Assembly (NCBI RefSeq): GCF_014198245.1
Contig: NZ_JACIHE010000002.1
Coordinates: 124,001-188,000, forward strand
Length of the DNA: 64,000 nucleotides
Origin: Bradyrhizobium sp. cir1
Lineage (GTDB): Bacteria > Pseudomonadota > Alphaproteobacteria > Rhizobiales > Xanthobacteraceae
Direction: 5' to 3'
Shown here: in pieces, positions 1-9,116 of the stretch
How the letters are laid out: the number at the start of each line of letters is the position of its first letter
How positions within the stretch are numbered: the first letter of the stretch is position 1
Notes under the pieces: model-generated
The model's input: only the letters and a program-made list of their open reading frames with translations
What the model was told of the DNA's origin: nothing
Databases searched by the model: none
Position numbers and translations under genes: made by a program

Positions 1-196
1 CGCAACGCTCCATATCTGGAATCGCTTCGGCAAGGAGATGCGAACGCTGATCGATGAAAAGAAGCCCGAAGCAGGGTCTCGGGAGATCGTGTGGGACCGC
101 AAGGACGACCGCGGACAGGCGGTTCGCCATGGCGTCTACATCTATCGCGTGACGGTCGACGGGAATGCGAAGAGTGGCGTCTTCGCGTTGCGCTAG
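1..196 (+). CDS. C-terminal end of a protein with a FlgD-like Ig domain (partial)
   Basis: The frame is open from base 2 and stops at 194-196, so only the last 64 residues are present. They contain the pattern VWDRKDDRGQAVRHGVYIYRV, which is typical of FlgD Ig-like domains (W-D-G/R-x-D-x-x-G-x-x-V-x-x-G-x-Y-x-Y) found at the C termini of flagellar hook-cap proteins and of many secreted or surface proteins. No flagellar gene follows, so a secreted multidomain protein with this terminal module is as likely as FlgD itself. The N terminus and function lie outside the window. Confidence 0.7.
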   Translation, partial: ATLHIWNRFGKEMRTLIDEKKPEAGSREIVWDRKDDRGQAVRHGVYIYRVTVDGNAKSGVFALR

Positions 197-270
197 CAGA
201 GAGGTCAGTCCGAAGACGGATTTAGTCTCGGACGATTTGCACAATGATGACCCCTTGGGAGGGATACGCG

Positions 271-1728
271 ATGCAAACGGGCTTTGTTGTTGCTGGAGCT
301 CTCCTTGCCACAATTCTCATAAGTGCTCACGCCGCATCGGCGCAGGGAGTGCCGGATGTAACGCCCAGGGTGCTGCCCGACCGAATCGGCGATGTGCCGG
401 ATGCTGACGGGAGCCCGTTTCCGCGCTTCGACAATTTCAGTTGGCGGGCGTTCATCGCCCTGAACTGGCCAGCGCTTGAGGGGCCTGCAAATCGCGGCAT
501 GCCGGATCGGACAAGGAAGCCGGGTGATAGCGGACCGCGCGTGTGGGAGACTTACAAGGCGCGATACGAGGTTTTCGCACCGGGCGCGCCAGAACCGAAG
601 GACTGGACCAGCTACGAGGGCGCGAATCCGTGCGGCGGGGCCGACAACAAGACGAAGACACTCAGCGCATTCAGTCATTTTGCCGACTACAATCAGGCGT
701 CATTCGTGCTGGGGAGGCTGGCTAATCCGCTGATCGACCAGAGCAAGATGTATACGCGTTATGAGGTCCGCTTCAGCCGCGAACAGTTTGAATCGATCGT
801 GGATCCCAACAACAAATGGTACATCAAGCAGAATTTGCCCACGGCTGCGAAGCCTGGAACGTTCAAGGATGGCTCGGTTGAGATCAAGGCCGCATGGCGC
901 GTGCTTAATCCTGGTGATGGCACCGTTCGGAGCCGCTTCTACATCAACAAGGCGATGGTTTTCGATCCGGTTGCGACGGATCAGCAGGGGAAGGTCGTCT
1001 GCAATGAACATGAAATTGCGCTGGTCGGATTTCATATCGTCATCAAGACGAAGTTGAGGCCACAGTGGATCTGGAGCTCTTTCGAGCACGTCGACAATGT
1101 GCCGCCCAGGACTGACGAACCCGATGCCAGGGCCGTGCCTGTCCCATACTCATTCAATTCCGGATTGCCGCCGCAGGTAGTGGCGCCGATGCCGGCGCCA
1201 GGGATGATTTCCGAGACCAACCGGCCCGACCCGAATTTGAAGATGCAGGTTATCCGCGCGCAACCGATTCAGCCGGAAACGATGCAGATGAATCGGGATT
1301 ACTGGAATCTCCCTGACATCAAGGGGACCGTTTGGGCCAACTACATGCTGGTCATGACGCAGTGGCCGAGAGTGCCGGGCACGCCCGGGATCGGCAACGC
1401 GGGAACGCCATTTCCGACCGGTGTTTCATCGACGCTCGCGAACACGACGATGGAGACCTATCAACAGAGAAGCGGCAGAAGTTGCATCGAGTGCCATCAA
1501 GAAGTTTCCAACTCGCTGGGCAGGGATTTCGTTGCCTTCATGGGCTTCGACGCTGCAGATCCTGTGCAGCAGGCGATCGCCGCGACAGCATTCCGGGCCA
1601 GCTCCATTCGCGCTGCGAATGCGACCAGGAATTCGCCGAGCCTGGACTCTGTAAGGAGCCCGTCGCGAACTGCACTGGATGATGACCCATCGGTGCAGGC
1701 TTTGGTCCGGATTCTTCAGGAGCCGTGA
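271..1728 (+). CDS. Secreted c-type cytochrome-like protein, single CxxCH
   Basis: This 485-residue protein begins with a Sec signal peptide (hydrophobic residues about 4-20, A-x-A cleavage near residue 24), so it acts in the periplasm. One haem-c motif, C405-I-E-C408-H409, lies near the C terminus; the rest is a large domain without recognisable repeats. The start at 271 is preferred over upstream ATGs at 244 and 247 because GGGAGG lies 5-8 bases before it and the signal peptide then begins directly. The gene after it also resembles a haem-domain scaffold, so the two may work together in a periplasmic redox or oxidation reaction. Substrate unknown. Confidence 0.75.
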   Translation: MQTGFVVAGALLATILISAHAASAQGVPDVTPRVLPDRIGDVPDADGSPFPRFDNFSWRAFIALNWPALEGPANRGMPDRTRKPGDSGPRVWETYKARYEVFAPGAPEPKDWTSYEGANPCGGADNKTKTLSAFSHFADYNQASFVLGRLANPLIDQSKMYTRYEVRFSREQFESIVDPNNKWYIKQNLPTAAKPGTFKDGSVEIKAAWRVLNPGDGTVRSRFYINKAMVFDPVATDQQGKVVCNEHEIALVGFHIVIKTKLRPQWIWSSFEHVDNVPPRTDEPDARAVPVPYSFNSGLPPQVVAPMPAPGMISETNRPDPNLKMQVIRAQPIQPETMQMNRDYWNLPDIKGTVWANYMLVMTQWPRVPGTPGIGNAGTPFPTGVSSTLANTTMETYQQRSGRSCIECHQEVSNSLGRDFVAFMGFDAADPVQQAIAATAFRASSIRAANATRNSPSLDSVRSPSRTALDDDPSVQALVRILQEP

Positions 1729-1766
1729 GATTGAACGCCGTAATGTGCTGAACAGGAGGGCGAAGA

Positions 1767-2132
1767 ATGGCCGGCAAGATTAATACATACCGGGAATTTC
1801 AGGACTTCATGGACGCTTGCTGCGTAAAGGTCCAGGCCGATCCGGACCTCTCGGGGCATGGGCGATGGTGGCGGCAGATGGATTACAATGAATTTGTCAC
1901 CACCGGCGAGGTCAAACATCGGCGCGTTGTGGTGGTTGGCGATCCCGACAATTCAATTGTGATCCAGGCGTTGCGAGGCGTCCCGCCGGACTTTGCCGAC
2001 GATCCTGGCGCATTGTTCGGCCGTATGCCGCAGAATGCTGGGGCATTTTTCGACGTGGCCGATATCGACGAAATCGCAGACTGGATCAAACGCGGATGCC
2101 CAAACGGGGGAGGTGGCGTACCGGTTTCCTGA
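1767..2132 (+). CDS. Hypothetical protein resembling a cytochrome-like domain without haem motif
   Basis: A 121-residue soluble protein without signal peptide. Its central part, DPDNSIVIQALRG followed by GRMPQNAGAFF and IDEIADWIKRG, follows the layout of small cytochrome-like domains (DPxxSxLxxxxxG ... RMPP ... I..WI..G), but there is no CxxCH, so covalent haem attachment is not expected. It starts 38 bp after the cytochrome gene and has a GGAGGGCGAAGA Shine-Dalgarno region, suggesting co-transcription. No function can be assigned from sequence alone. Confidence 0.65.
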   Translation: MAGKINTYREFQDFMDACCVKVQADPDLSGHGRWWRQMDYNEFVTTGEVKHRRVVVVGDPDNSIVIQALRGVPPDFADDPGALFGRMPQNAGAFFDVADIDEIADWIKRGCPNGGGGVPVS

Positions 2133-2260
2133 CATCGTGACATCTATCGGGAAGGGCTGCTCGGGGCGAGTTCGTTCGAAGGATAAAAAAATCCGGTAAG
2201 TGAACTAGCGCGGCCGGATGTCACGTGATTATTGGTAAACCTCTTTAGCTGGAGGTTGTC

Positions 2261-2446
2261 ATGCTCAAAATTGATGTGCTTCAGTACCTTGTTGAACACG
2301 GTCCAGGCCGGACGGAGGTTGAGCTGGCCAAGGCAATTCATGGTGACAAAGGATATCAGCAACAGGTCAACCAGGACCTGGCGTTGTTGCTGGGAAAAGT
2401 AACAGTCACCCGGCGGGGTGAACCATGGCGATACTATCCCGTCTGA
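2261..2446 (+). CDS. Small winged-helix-like protein
   Basis: A 61-residue protein with a good Shine-Dalgarno (GGAGG about 8 bases before ATG). The pattern of two helices followed by a turn and V-T-V-T-R-R-G-E-P-W-R-Y-Y-P resembles a minimal winged helix, in which the wing is the last two strands. Small DNA-binding proteins of this size are common in mobile regions. No partner gene is evident and the target is unknown. Confidence 0.55.
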   Translation: MLKIDVLQYLVEHGPGRTEVELAKAIHGDKGYQQQVNQDLALLLGKVTVTRRGEPWRYYPV

Positions 2447-2499
2447 CTTTTCCTCTTCGGAATGCTTCAAGGTCGAGGTAGCTGGTTCTGCCTGCGGTC

Positions 2500-2850
2500 T
2501 TAGTAGCTCGGGACGCGATGCGTCCTGCAATCGTACGGACCGTCCTTACCTGTACCCTTAATCCTCGTATTGTAAAAATGGCCCATGGACGGAGCGGCCA
2601 GCCATTCGTCAACAATCGGCTTCGGCATTTCGCAATAGTGGTAGTAGGTCGTTTTGAGCTGGACGACGACGTACTGATTTGAAGCGTCGTAGCAGAGCCT
2701 GCTGACGACACTGCTCCGGGTGATTTCCTGGCAAGTGAAGGGTTTGAGTTCGACCGGCCCGCGATACTTCACATCGACGGACTCTGCACCGGCCCATTTG
2801 GCACTCATCAAGAGGAGGATCAGAGACAGGTAGCGCATTGATTTGCTCAT
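2500..2850 (-). CDS. Secreted KTSC-domain protein
   Basis: A 116-residue protein with a signal peptide (hydrophobic residues about 6-21, cleavage after AGA). The mature part carries the KTSC pattern: V-x-Y-x-G near the N terminus, then YYHYCEMP, a W-L-x-A-x-S-x-G-x-F-Y-N-x-x-I stretch and a terminal arginine-rich tail. KTSC domains occur alone or near lysyl-tRNA synthetase and phage genes and have no firmly established role. Three cysteines in the exported form could make disulfides. The gene is monocistronic and convergent with the small winged-helix gene. Confidence 0.65.
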   Translation of the reverse strand: MSKSMRYLSLILLLMSAKWAGAESVDVKYRGPVELKPFTCQEITRSSVVSRLCYDASNQYVVVQLKTTYYHYCEMPKPIVDEWLAAPSMGHFYNTRIKGTGKDGPYDCRTHRVPSY

Positions 2851-3307
2851 TCATTCGAGTGGGCTGCGACTGTAAGCCTGTGACCGCGGGCAAGATGCAT
2901 TCGAACCAGTCGCGCAGGCTTGAGGAGGTTCGCTGTCGAACCCGGATCCCTCGAGACGCGTTTCTTGTTGAGCCCAGGTAATCCGGGTCGAAAAGAGTCC
3001 ACCCGCGGCCAGCGTCGATCCTCGCCCCGGGCAGGGCTCAGATCCAGCATGCTATGGAAATCCCCCTGCGGCCATTCCTGTGTATTTCGCTTCCGCGACC
3101 CGTCGGCGGATAAATTCGATGTGGTATCAAATGGTTATTGGGCGTCGATCCGGCTCTGGCGAAAAGAACGGCTAAGGTCCTCCAGGCTGTGCCGCTTGTC
3201 CTTACAGCTTTCAACCCTAATTAGCTGACTGTACCCGCGCGGTCGATGATGATTCTTCTCACGAGGATTGGCCGGCAAACATTTTCAAATGGTTTGGATC
3301 GCAGGTT
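2851..3307. other. Intergenic stretch, no supported gene
   Basis: About 450 bases upstream of the 260-residue gene. Short frames are present but their composition is not protein-like. No terminator hairpin, tRNA or repeat was recognised. Confidence 0.5.
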
Positions 3308-4090
3308 GTGATGTCATTGAGCTATCTCAGGCGAAACCTCGAGGACCGTCGTGAAGACGCCAGGCAGGCTTTCGGCAAGGAAGTGATGAGGGTCGAAGGT
3401 GAAGCGACCCTGGCGGGCGCTTTACATGGCTCACGTACGTTCATTCTCAACATGCAAGCGGGGAAAGGGGTTCTCGATCAGCAAGTCAGATCGGCAATTC
3501 AATTTGCATTTAACCTGTCCGGCGAACCTTCCGCGGAGGTCGTAGATCTTGTTGCGGGATTTGGGAAAGCTGTTCTGGACGACATTGCTGGAGCAATAAG
3601 GAAGAAAGCCGAACTTCACGACAGGGCCTTCGGGGGCGGTTACATGGCCATCGTGGATCGCCAGCAGCCCGATCTGGAGAGAAAGCTTGCAGGTCTGATC
3701 GATGGCTTCAGGCATGGCATGATGGGAGACGAGCGCTTGAAGAGAGAGCCGGTGGTAAGCATTACCAATAACCAGACTAACAGCCCCGGAGCGGTCCTGC
3801 AGGTCGGCTCCAACTTCAACATGTCGGCGTTCAACCAGCATCATCAGTCGCTCGTTCAGGAGATTGAGAGAACGCTGGCGTCACCTGAGTTCGGTGCCCT
3901 GACCGCAGAACAGCAGGATGAACTGCGTGACATCGCGGATGTCGTGAAAGCCGAGGCCGGGAAGGCCACCCCGGATGAAGGAAAGCTGAAGAGATGGGGC
4001 AGGAAACTGGTCGATTTCTCCGGCGACGTCGGGCTGAAGGTAGCCTCAGGGTCAATTGCCGGTTTGCTGGCCAAAATGTTCATCGGGTGA
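3308..4090 (+). CDS. Hypothetical helical protein, first of a two-gene unit
   Basis: A 260-residue protein of unknown function. The N-terminal two thirds are helical and charged; around residues 157-180 is the stretch ITNNQTNSPGAVLQVGSNFN, an Asn/Gly-rich turn-strand pattern like those in some mobile-element and defence-associated proteins. A terminal helical segment (residues about 180-260) ends in a weakly hydrophobic helix. The next gene begins 3 bp downstream, so the two are almost certainly translated together. The genes sit just upstream of the conjugation cluster, where accessory cargo is common. Confidence 0.7.
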   Translation: MMSLSYLRRNLEDRREDARQAFGKEVMRVEGEATLAGALHGSRTFILNMQAGKGVLDQQVRSAIQFAFNLSGEPSAEVVDLVAGFGKAVLDDIAGAIRKKAELHDRAFGGGYMAIVDRQQPDLERKLAGLIDGFRHGMMGDERLKREPVVSITNNQTNSPGAVLQVGSNFNMSAFNQHHQSLVQEIERTLASPEFGALTAEQQDELRDIADVVKAEAGKATPDEGKLKRWGRKLVDFSGDVGLKVASGSIAGLLAKMFIG

Positions 4091-4093
4091 ACC

Positions 4094-4759
4094 ATGGAAA
4101 GTCTGGACTACGAATTCATTCGCTGGTCAATCGATGCACGGAAATCGATCCAGGCCGCCATTCTGAATCTGACGCAATGCGCCGACGGTCCGATGCGGGG
4201 AGGGAAGAACGCTGAGAGGTTCACAGAACTGACAGGCGTTGCTTTTTCGCTGTGGCGCGCTGCTTTCCTCGCCAGCATGGGGACGACTCCACTGGTTGAT
4301 GACCGTATGCCCGACTCAACAGACAAGAAATCCCAGGCCAAAGTTGATCATGCAGCCGATCTTTTGCGCACGATCCTTGCGTCCAATACGGTTTCATTCG
4401 CCGACGACAGGCGGACTCAGTCGTGGATGGCGGAGTTCTATATCGACAACGCCTCAATGCGACTGATGCGTTACATCGAGAAGCACGGACCGGAGTTTAT
4501 CAAGGCTCCAGTGGAGCGGTTCATCAACTATGCGCGGGAGCATCAGGTCCCGACAGGGCTCGTAGCCAGCGCCCACGCATGGACCATCATCTTCGCCTGT
4601 TTCAACGAAGTGCTTGATGCCCTCGTTTCCGATATGAAGCGGAAAAATCTCGTCACGGTCAATGTGCTTGATAACTCGAACTACAAGTTCAGGCCTCGGC
4701 CGGCCACACTTGAAGATCTGTTCTTGGAAGCGCACGTCGAGACCGGCGAAAAACCCTGA
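4094..4759 (+). CDS. Hypothetical protein, second of a two-gene unit
   Basis: A 221-residue soluble, mostly helical protein I do not recognise. It has no signal peptide or membrane segment. The near-zero spacing to the preceding 260-residue gene argues for a functional pair. A conserved-looking core runs from residues about 95-185 (SWMAEFYIDNASMRLMRYIEKHG and following). The pair lies directly before the trb cluster, but neither protein resembles TraG, CopG or a relaxase component, so a role in transfer cannot be claimed. Confidence 0.7.
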   Translation: MESLDYEFIRWSIDARKSIQAAILNLTQCADGPMRGGKNAERFTELTGVAFSLWRAAFLASMGTTPLVDDRMPDSTDKKSQAKVDHAADLLRTILASNTVSFADDRRTQSWMAEFYIDNASMRLMRYIEKHGPEFIKAPVERFINYAREHQVPTGLVASAHAWTIIFACFNEVLDALVSDMKRKNLVTVNVLDNSNYKFRPRPATLEDLFLEAHVETGEKP

Positions 4760-5113
4760 CGTTTGCGAATACGCCCGGCGTTGTCCGCAATGCCGGATAT
4801 ACATCAGGGTTGATGTTGCGGGAGAGTCGACGTCAAGGTGAGACCTGAACGCATTCAGTTGCCGGCCGGATCAGGTGTGGGCAATCCGGCGGATACGATG
4901 CTTGAGGCTGCGGTTTCTGGCTTGATTGCGATTGCCCTTACGGAGTTGAGTCTCCGCCAGTTGGACGAACGCAGGTCGCCGGCTCGTCGACGTTTTCTCT
5001 TTCTACGCCAGAGTACGATCCTCCATTTGTTGCCATTGCTGCAAGAGCAATCCTGCCTTTCAAGTTCGCCTATCTGAGGGCCCTCCGGGACGCCCTCATA
5101 CGGTGGGGCGGCG
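4760..5113. other. Leader region upstream of the trb cluster
   Basis: About 350 bases with no protein-like frame. It should hold the promoter of the conjugation operon. A short perfect palindrome GAGGGCCCTC lies at 5076-5085, about 30 bases before trbB. The copG and traG genes often found here in rhizobial clusters are absent. Confidence 0.45.
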
Positions 5114-6076
5114 GTGGCGATCAATTCCTTTCAATCGGAAGCGAGTATACGTGGTGCGCGAATGCTGCGCAGCGCGCTTGGCTCGGCGATTTCGGGCTAC
5201 CTCGAAGATCAAACGATCATCGAGGTGATGCTCAATCCGGATGGGCGTCTGTGGATCGACAGGTTGTCGAATGGCTTGGTCGACACTGGTGAAACACTGT
5301 CCGCGGCAGATGGTGAGCGCATCGTCCGGCTTGTGGCGCATCACGTGGGCGCGGAGGTCCACGCCGGTTCTCCCCGCGTCTCCGCGGAGTTGCCGGGGAC
5401 CGGCGAGCGCTTCGAAGGCCTGTTACCCCCTGTCGTCACTGCGCCAGCCTTCGCTATCCGCAAGCCTGCTGTCGCCGTGTTCACGCTTGATGATTACGTC
5501 GCTGCAGGAATCATGGACTCGGCGCAAGCCCGGACATTGAGGGGCGCGGTCGCGGCTCGCAAGAACATCCTCGTTGCCGGCGGCACATCGAGCGGCAAGA
5601 CAACGTTGACCAACGCTCTTCTCGCCGAGGTCGCCAGGACTTCCGACCGCGTCGTCCTGATCGAGGACACCCGCGAACTTCAGTGCAAGGCGCCCAATCT
5701 CGTGGCGCTGAGGACCAAGGACGGCGTAGCCACTCTGTCTGACCTGGTTCGCTCTTCGCTTCGATTGCGTCCGGATCGAATCCCGATCGGCGAAGTGAGA
5801 GGTGCTGAAGCGCTCGACCTCCTCAAGGCCTGGGGCACAGGCCATCCCGGCGGCGTCGGTACCATTCATGCCGGCACCGCGCTGGGCGCGCTGCGGCGTC
5901 TTGAGCAACTCATCCAGGAAGCAGTCATCACGGTTCCGCGTGCGCTGATCGCTGAGACTATCAACGTCGTCGCTGTGCTCGCCGGCCGCGGACCCGACCG
6001 GCGGCTCACGGAACTCGCCATCGTCACGGGGCTCGGGAGCGCCGGTGACTATAGCTTTGTACCAGCAGGAGACTGA
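5114..6076 (+). CDS. trbB: Conjugal transfer ATPase TrbB (VirB11 family)
   Basis: A 320-residue hexameric traffic ATPase of the type IV secretion apparatus, located at the cytoplasmic face of the inner membrane, where it powers pilus assembly and substrate transfer. The Walker A box GGTSSGKT is at residues 156-163, the ED-containing strand [10 protein letters not shown] at 180-189, and the GEVRG secretion-ATPase motif follows, then [13 protein letters not shown]-terminal [10 protein letters not shown] (38-47) is typical of TrbB. The GTG start is preceded by a GGGG-rich stretch; an internal ATG at 5162 is an alternative. trbC starts one base after its stop. Confidence 0.95.
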   Translation: MAINSFQSEASIRGARMLRSALGSAISGYLEDQTIIEVMLNPDGRLWIDRLSNGLVDTGETLSAADGERIVRLVAHHVGAEVHAGSPRVSAELPGTGERFEGLLPPVVTAPAFAIRKPAVAVFTLDDYVAAGIMDSAQARTLRGAVAARKNILVAGGTSSGKTTLTNALLAEVARTSDRVVLIEDTRELQCKAPNLVALRTKDGVATLSDLVRSSLRLRPDRIPIGEVRGAEALDLLKAWGTGHPGGVGTIHAGTALGALRRLEQLIQEAVITVPRALIAETINVVAVLAGRGPDRRLTELAIVTGLGSAGDYSFVPAGD

Positions 6077-6077
6077 T

Positions 6078-6401
6078 ATGCGTCCGCAACTTCGCTTTCG
6101 TCGAGCCGTTTCTCTGGCATTTTTCGGTGCTGTTTTTCTCATGTCGACGCCGGCACGAGCGGCTGGTTCGAACATGCCGTGGGAGCAGCCACTCAATCAG
6201 ATCTTGCAGTCCGTTGAAGGTCCGGTCGCGAAGATCATCGCCGTCATCATCATCGTGGTGACCGGGCTCACGCTCGCGTTCGGGGACTCGTCAGGCGGCT
6301 TCCGCAGGCTGATCCAGATCGTGTTCGGTCTGTCGATCGCGTTTGCCGCATCGAGCTTCTTCCTGTCGTTCTTCTCCTTCGGCGGCGGGGTGGTGATCTG
6401 A
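6078..6401 (+). CDS. trbC: Conjugal transfer protein TrbC (VirB2-like pilin)
   Basis: A 107-residue prepilin with a long signal peptide ending near an A-R-A-A site (residues about 28-31) and two hydrophobic segments (about 52-70 and 82-101), the plan of the cyclised TrbC/VirB2 pilus subunits. The start at 6078 is one base after the trbB stop; an upstream in-frame ATG inside trbB is rejected because the signal peptide begins at 6078. The stop overlaps the trbD start by one base (TGATG), indicating coupled translation. Confidence 0.93.
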   Translation: MRPQLRFRRAVSLAFFGAVFLMSTPARAAGSNMPWEQPLNQILQSVEGPVAKIIAVIIIVVTGLTLAFGDSSGGFRRLIQIVFGLSIAFAASSFFLSFFSFGGGVVI

Positions 6402-6664
6402 TGGATGATCAAGTCACAGGCTTTGTCGTGCCCGTCCACCGCGCGCTTACCGAGCCAATCCTGATGGGCGGCGCCCCGCGGTCGGTTGCGATCGTCAATG
6501 GCACGCTTGCGGCAGCCCTTGGGCTGGGATTGCGGCTCTGGATTGCGGGTCTTGTCCTCTGGTTCATCGGCCACATGGCTGCCGTCTGGGCCGCCAAACG
6601 CGATTCGGCCTTTGTCGATGTGGTGCGCCGGCATCTGCGCATTCCCGGTCATCTCAATCTCTGA
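6401..6664 (+). CDS. trbD: Conjugal transfer protein TrbD (VirB3-like)
   Basis: An 87-residue inner-membrane protein of the mating channel. The hydrophilic start VPVHRALTEPILMGGAPR is the TrbD/VirB3 hallmark, followed by two membrane segments (about 28-43 and 45-64) and a short basic cytoplasmic tail. VirB3-type proteins associate with the VirB4/TrbE ATPase, whose gene follows with about 10 bp spacing. Confidence 0.93.
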   Translation: MDDQVTGFVVPVHRALTEPILMGGAPRSVAIVNGTLAAALGLGLRLWIAGLVLWFIGHMAAVWAAKRDSAFVDVVRRHLRIPGHLNL

Positions 6665-6674
6665 GTTCTCGGTC

Positions 6675-9116
6675 ATGATGAACCTTGCCGAATATCGCCA
6701 TCCCAGCGCGCGTCTCGCCGACTTCCTGCCCTGGGCAGCCCTCGTCGATGAGGGAATCATCCTGAACAAGGACGGCTCGTTCCAGCGGACGGCGAGGTTT
6801 CGGGGGCCTGACCTCGACAGCGCGGTGCCGGCCGAACTTGTCGGCGCCGCCGGTCGCCTGAACAACGCCCTGCGCCGTCTGGGATCTGGTTGGGCCGTAT
6901 TTGTTGAGGCGCAGCGTCATTTTGCTGGGGCCTATCCTCCGAGTACATTTCCGGATGTCGCGTCCGCGCTGGTCGATGCCGAACGCAGGGCCCAGTTCGA
7001 AGAGGCCGGCGCTCACTACGAGTCCAGCTACTTCTTGACCTTCCTCTATCTGCCGCCGGAAGAGGGCGCTGCGAGGGCAGAGCGCCTGCTCTATGAGGGC
7101 CGGGATCGGACCGTTGGAGCAGACGCGCGCGAGGTACTACGTGGCTTTGTCGATCAGACCAATCGCGTGCTGCAGCTCATTGAAGGGTTCATGCCGGAGT
7201 GCGCCTGGCTTGATGATCAGGGCACGCTGACCTACCTGCACTCGACGATCTCGACCAGGCGTCATCGCGTTCGCGTGCCTGAAGTTCCCATGTACATCGA
7301 TGCGCTGTTGGCGGACCAGCCGCTGACCGGCGGGCTTGAGCCGATGCTGGGGGCAGCCAACCTGCGGGTTCTGACGATTGTCGGCTTTCCGGGCGCGACG
7401 ACCCCGGGAATTCTGGATGATCTGAATCGCCTGCCATTCTCTTATCGTTGGTCGACCCGGGCGATCATGCTCGACAAGATCGATGCCACCAGGCTGCTGA
7501 CCAAGATTCGTCGGCAGTGGTTTGCCAAGCGAAAATCCATCGGTGCTATCCTCAAAGAGGTCATGACGAACGAAGCGTCGACGCTGCTCGATACCGACGC
7601 CCACAACAAGGCGCTTGATGCCGACGCGGCCTTGCAGGAACTGGGGTCTGATCAGATCGGACAGGCCTTTGTCACGGCAACCATTACCGTCTGGGATCGC
7701 AATCCCAGTGCTGCCGATGAAAAGCTGAGGCTGGTCGAGAAGGTCATTCAGGGCCGCGATTTCACCTGCATGATCGAGACGGTGAACGCCGTCGAAGCCT
7801 GGCTCGGCAGTCTGCCGGGGCACGCCTACGCCAACGTGCGGCAGCCGCCGATCTCAACTCTCAACCTCGCCCATATGATTCCAATGTCGGCCGTTTGGGC
7901 CGGTGAGGCGAGGGACCTCCACTTCAAGGGGCCGCCGCTTCTGTTCGGCAAGACCGAGGGATCAACGCCGTTCCGATTCTCGCTCCACGTCGGTGACGTC
8001 GGCCATACCCTTGTGGTGGGACCGACGGGCGCTGGCAAGTCAGTGCTGCTCGCGCTGATGGCGCTACAGTTCAGACGTTATCCGAACTCTCAGGTCTTTG
8101 CGTTTGACTTCGGTGGTTCGATCCGGGCGGCCGCCCTTGCCATGGGCGGTGACTGGCATGATCTCGGTGGCGCATTGTCCGACGGAGGTGAACAACCCGT
8201 GGCCCTGCAGCCGCTGGCCTGGATCGATGATCCCTCCGAACGCGGATGGGCCACGGAATGGATCTGCGCAATCCTTGCGCGAGAAAGGGTCGAGATCACC
8301 CCTGAGGTCAAGGATCATCTGTGGTCGGCGCTGACATCTCTCGCTTCGGCGCCGAGGGAGGAACGGACCCTCACCGGCCTGTCCGTCCTGCTTCAATTGA
8401 ACTCCCTGAAGCGCGCCCTGCAACCATACTGCCTGGGCGGACCTTGCGGGCGCTTGCTCGATGCTGAATTCGAACGTCTCGGCGAGGCATCGGTCCAGGC
8501 TTTTGAGACCGAAGGCTTGATCGGAACCACTGCTGCGCCGGCCGTTCTGGCGTACCTCTTCCATCGTATCGGGGATCGTCTCGATGGCCGGCCCACACTC
8601 CTGATTGTCGATGAAGGTTGGCTTGCCCTTGACGATGAGGATTTTGCAGGGCAGCTCCGGGAATGGCTGAAGACGCTTCGGAAGAAGAACGCGTCCGTCA
8701 TCTTCGCCACACAGTCGCTCTCCGACATTGATGGCTCCGCGATCGCGCCGGCTATCATCGAAAGCTGTCCAACGCGATTGTTGCTGCCGAACGAACGGGC
8801 GATCGAACCGCAGATTACTGCCATCTACCACCGCTTCGGACTTAACGATCGCCAGATCGAGCTACTGAGCCGGGCAACGCCAAAGCGCGACTATTACTGC
8901 CAGTCCCGTCGTGGCAACCGGATGTTCGAACTAGGCCTTGGCGAGGTTGCGCTCGCCTTCGCCGCTGCCTCTGCCAAGACAGACCAAGCGGTCATCGGGC
9001 AGTTCCTCGCTGAGCATGGACCCGATGGCTTCGTGCCTGCGTGGCTCCAGCATCGTGGCATCGCCTGGGCGACAGATCTGATCCCTAATCTCGTCAATCT
9101 GGAGAAATCGCTATGA
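6675..9116 (+). CDS. trbE: Conjugal transfer ATPase TrbE (VirB4 family)
   Basis: An 813-residue cytoplasmic-face ATPase, the largest motor of the transfer apparatus. It opens with MMNLAEYRHPSARLADFLPW, typical of TrbE. The Walker A box GPTGAGKS is at residues 449-456, the Walker B strand LLIVDEGWLAL lies about 190 residues later, and the IFATQSLSDI segment that follows is also standard. Length matches the family (about 815). The frame is open upstream to 6486, but that part lies inside trbD in another frame, so the start is set at 6675. The stop overlaps the trbJ start (ATGA). Confidence 0.95.
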   Translation: MMNLAEYRHPSARLADFLPWAALVDEGIILNKDGSFQRTARFRGPDLDSAVPAELVGAAGRLNNALRRLGSGWAVFVEAQRHFAGAYPPSTFPDVASALVDAERRAQFEEAGAHYESSYFLTFLYLPPEEGAARAERLLYEGRDRTVGADAREVLRGFVDQTNRVLQLIEGFMPECAWLDDQGTLTYLHSTISTRRHRVRVPEVPMYIDALLADQPLTGGLEPMLGAANLRVLTIVGFPGATTPGILDDLNRLPFSYRWSTRAIMLDKIDATRLLTKIRRQWFAKRKSIGAILKEVMTNEASTLLDTDAHNKALDADAALQELGSDQIGQAFVTATITVWDRNPSAADEKLRLVEKVIQGRDFTCMIETVNAVEAWLGSLPGHAYANVRQPPISTLNLAHMIPMSAVWAGEARDLHFKGPPLLFGKTEGSTPFRFSLHVGDVGHTLVVGPTGAGKSVLLALMALQFRRYPNSQVFAFDFGGSIRAAALAMGGDWHDLGGALSDGGEQPVALQPLAWIDDPSERGWATEWICAILARERVEITPEVKDHLWSALTSLASAPREERTLTGLSVLLQLNSLKRALQPYCLGGPCGRLLDAEFERLGEASVQAFETEGLIGTTAAPAVLAYLFHRIGDRLDGRPTLLIVDEGWLALDDEDFAGQLREWLKTLRKKNASVIFATQSLSDIDGSAIAPAIIESCPTRLLLPNERAIEPQITAIYHRFGLNDRQIELLSRATPKRDYYCQSRRGNRMFELGLGEVALAFAAASAKTDQAVIGQFLAEHGPDGFVPAWLQHRGIAWATDLIPNLVNLEKSL

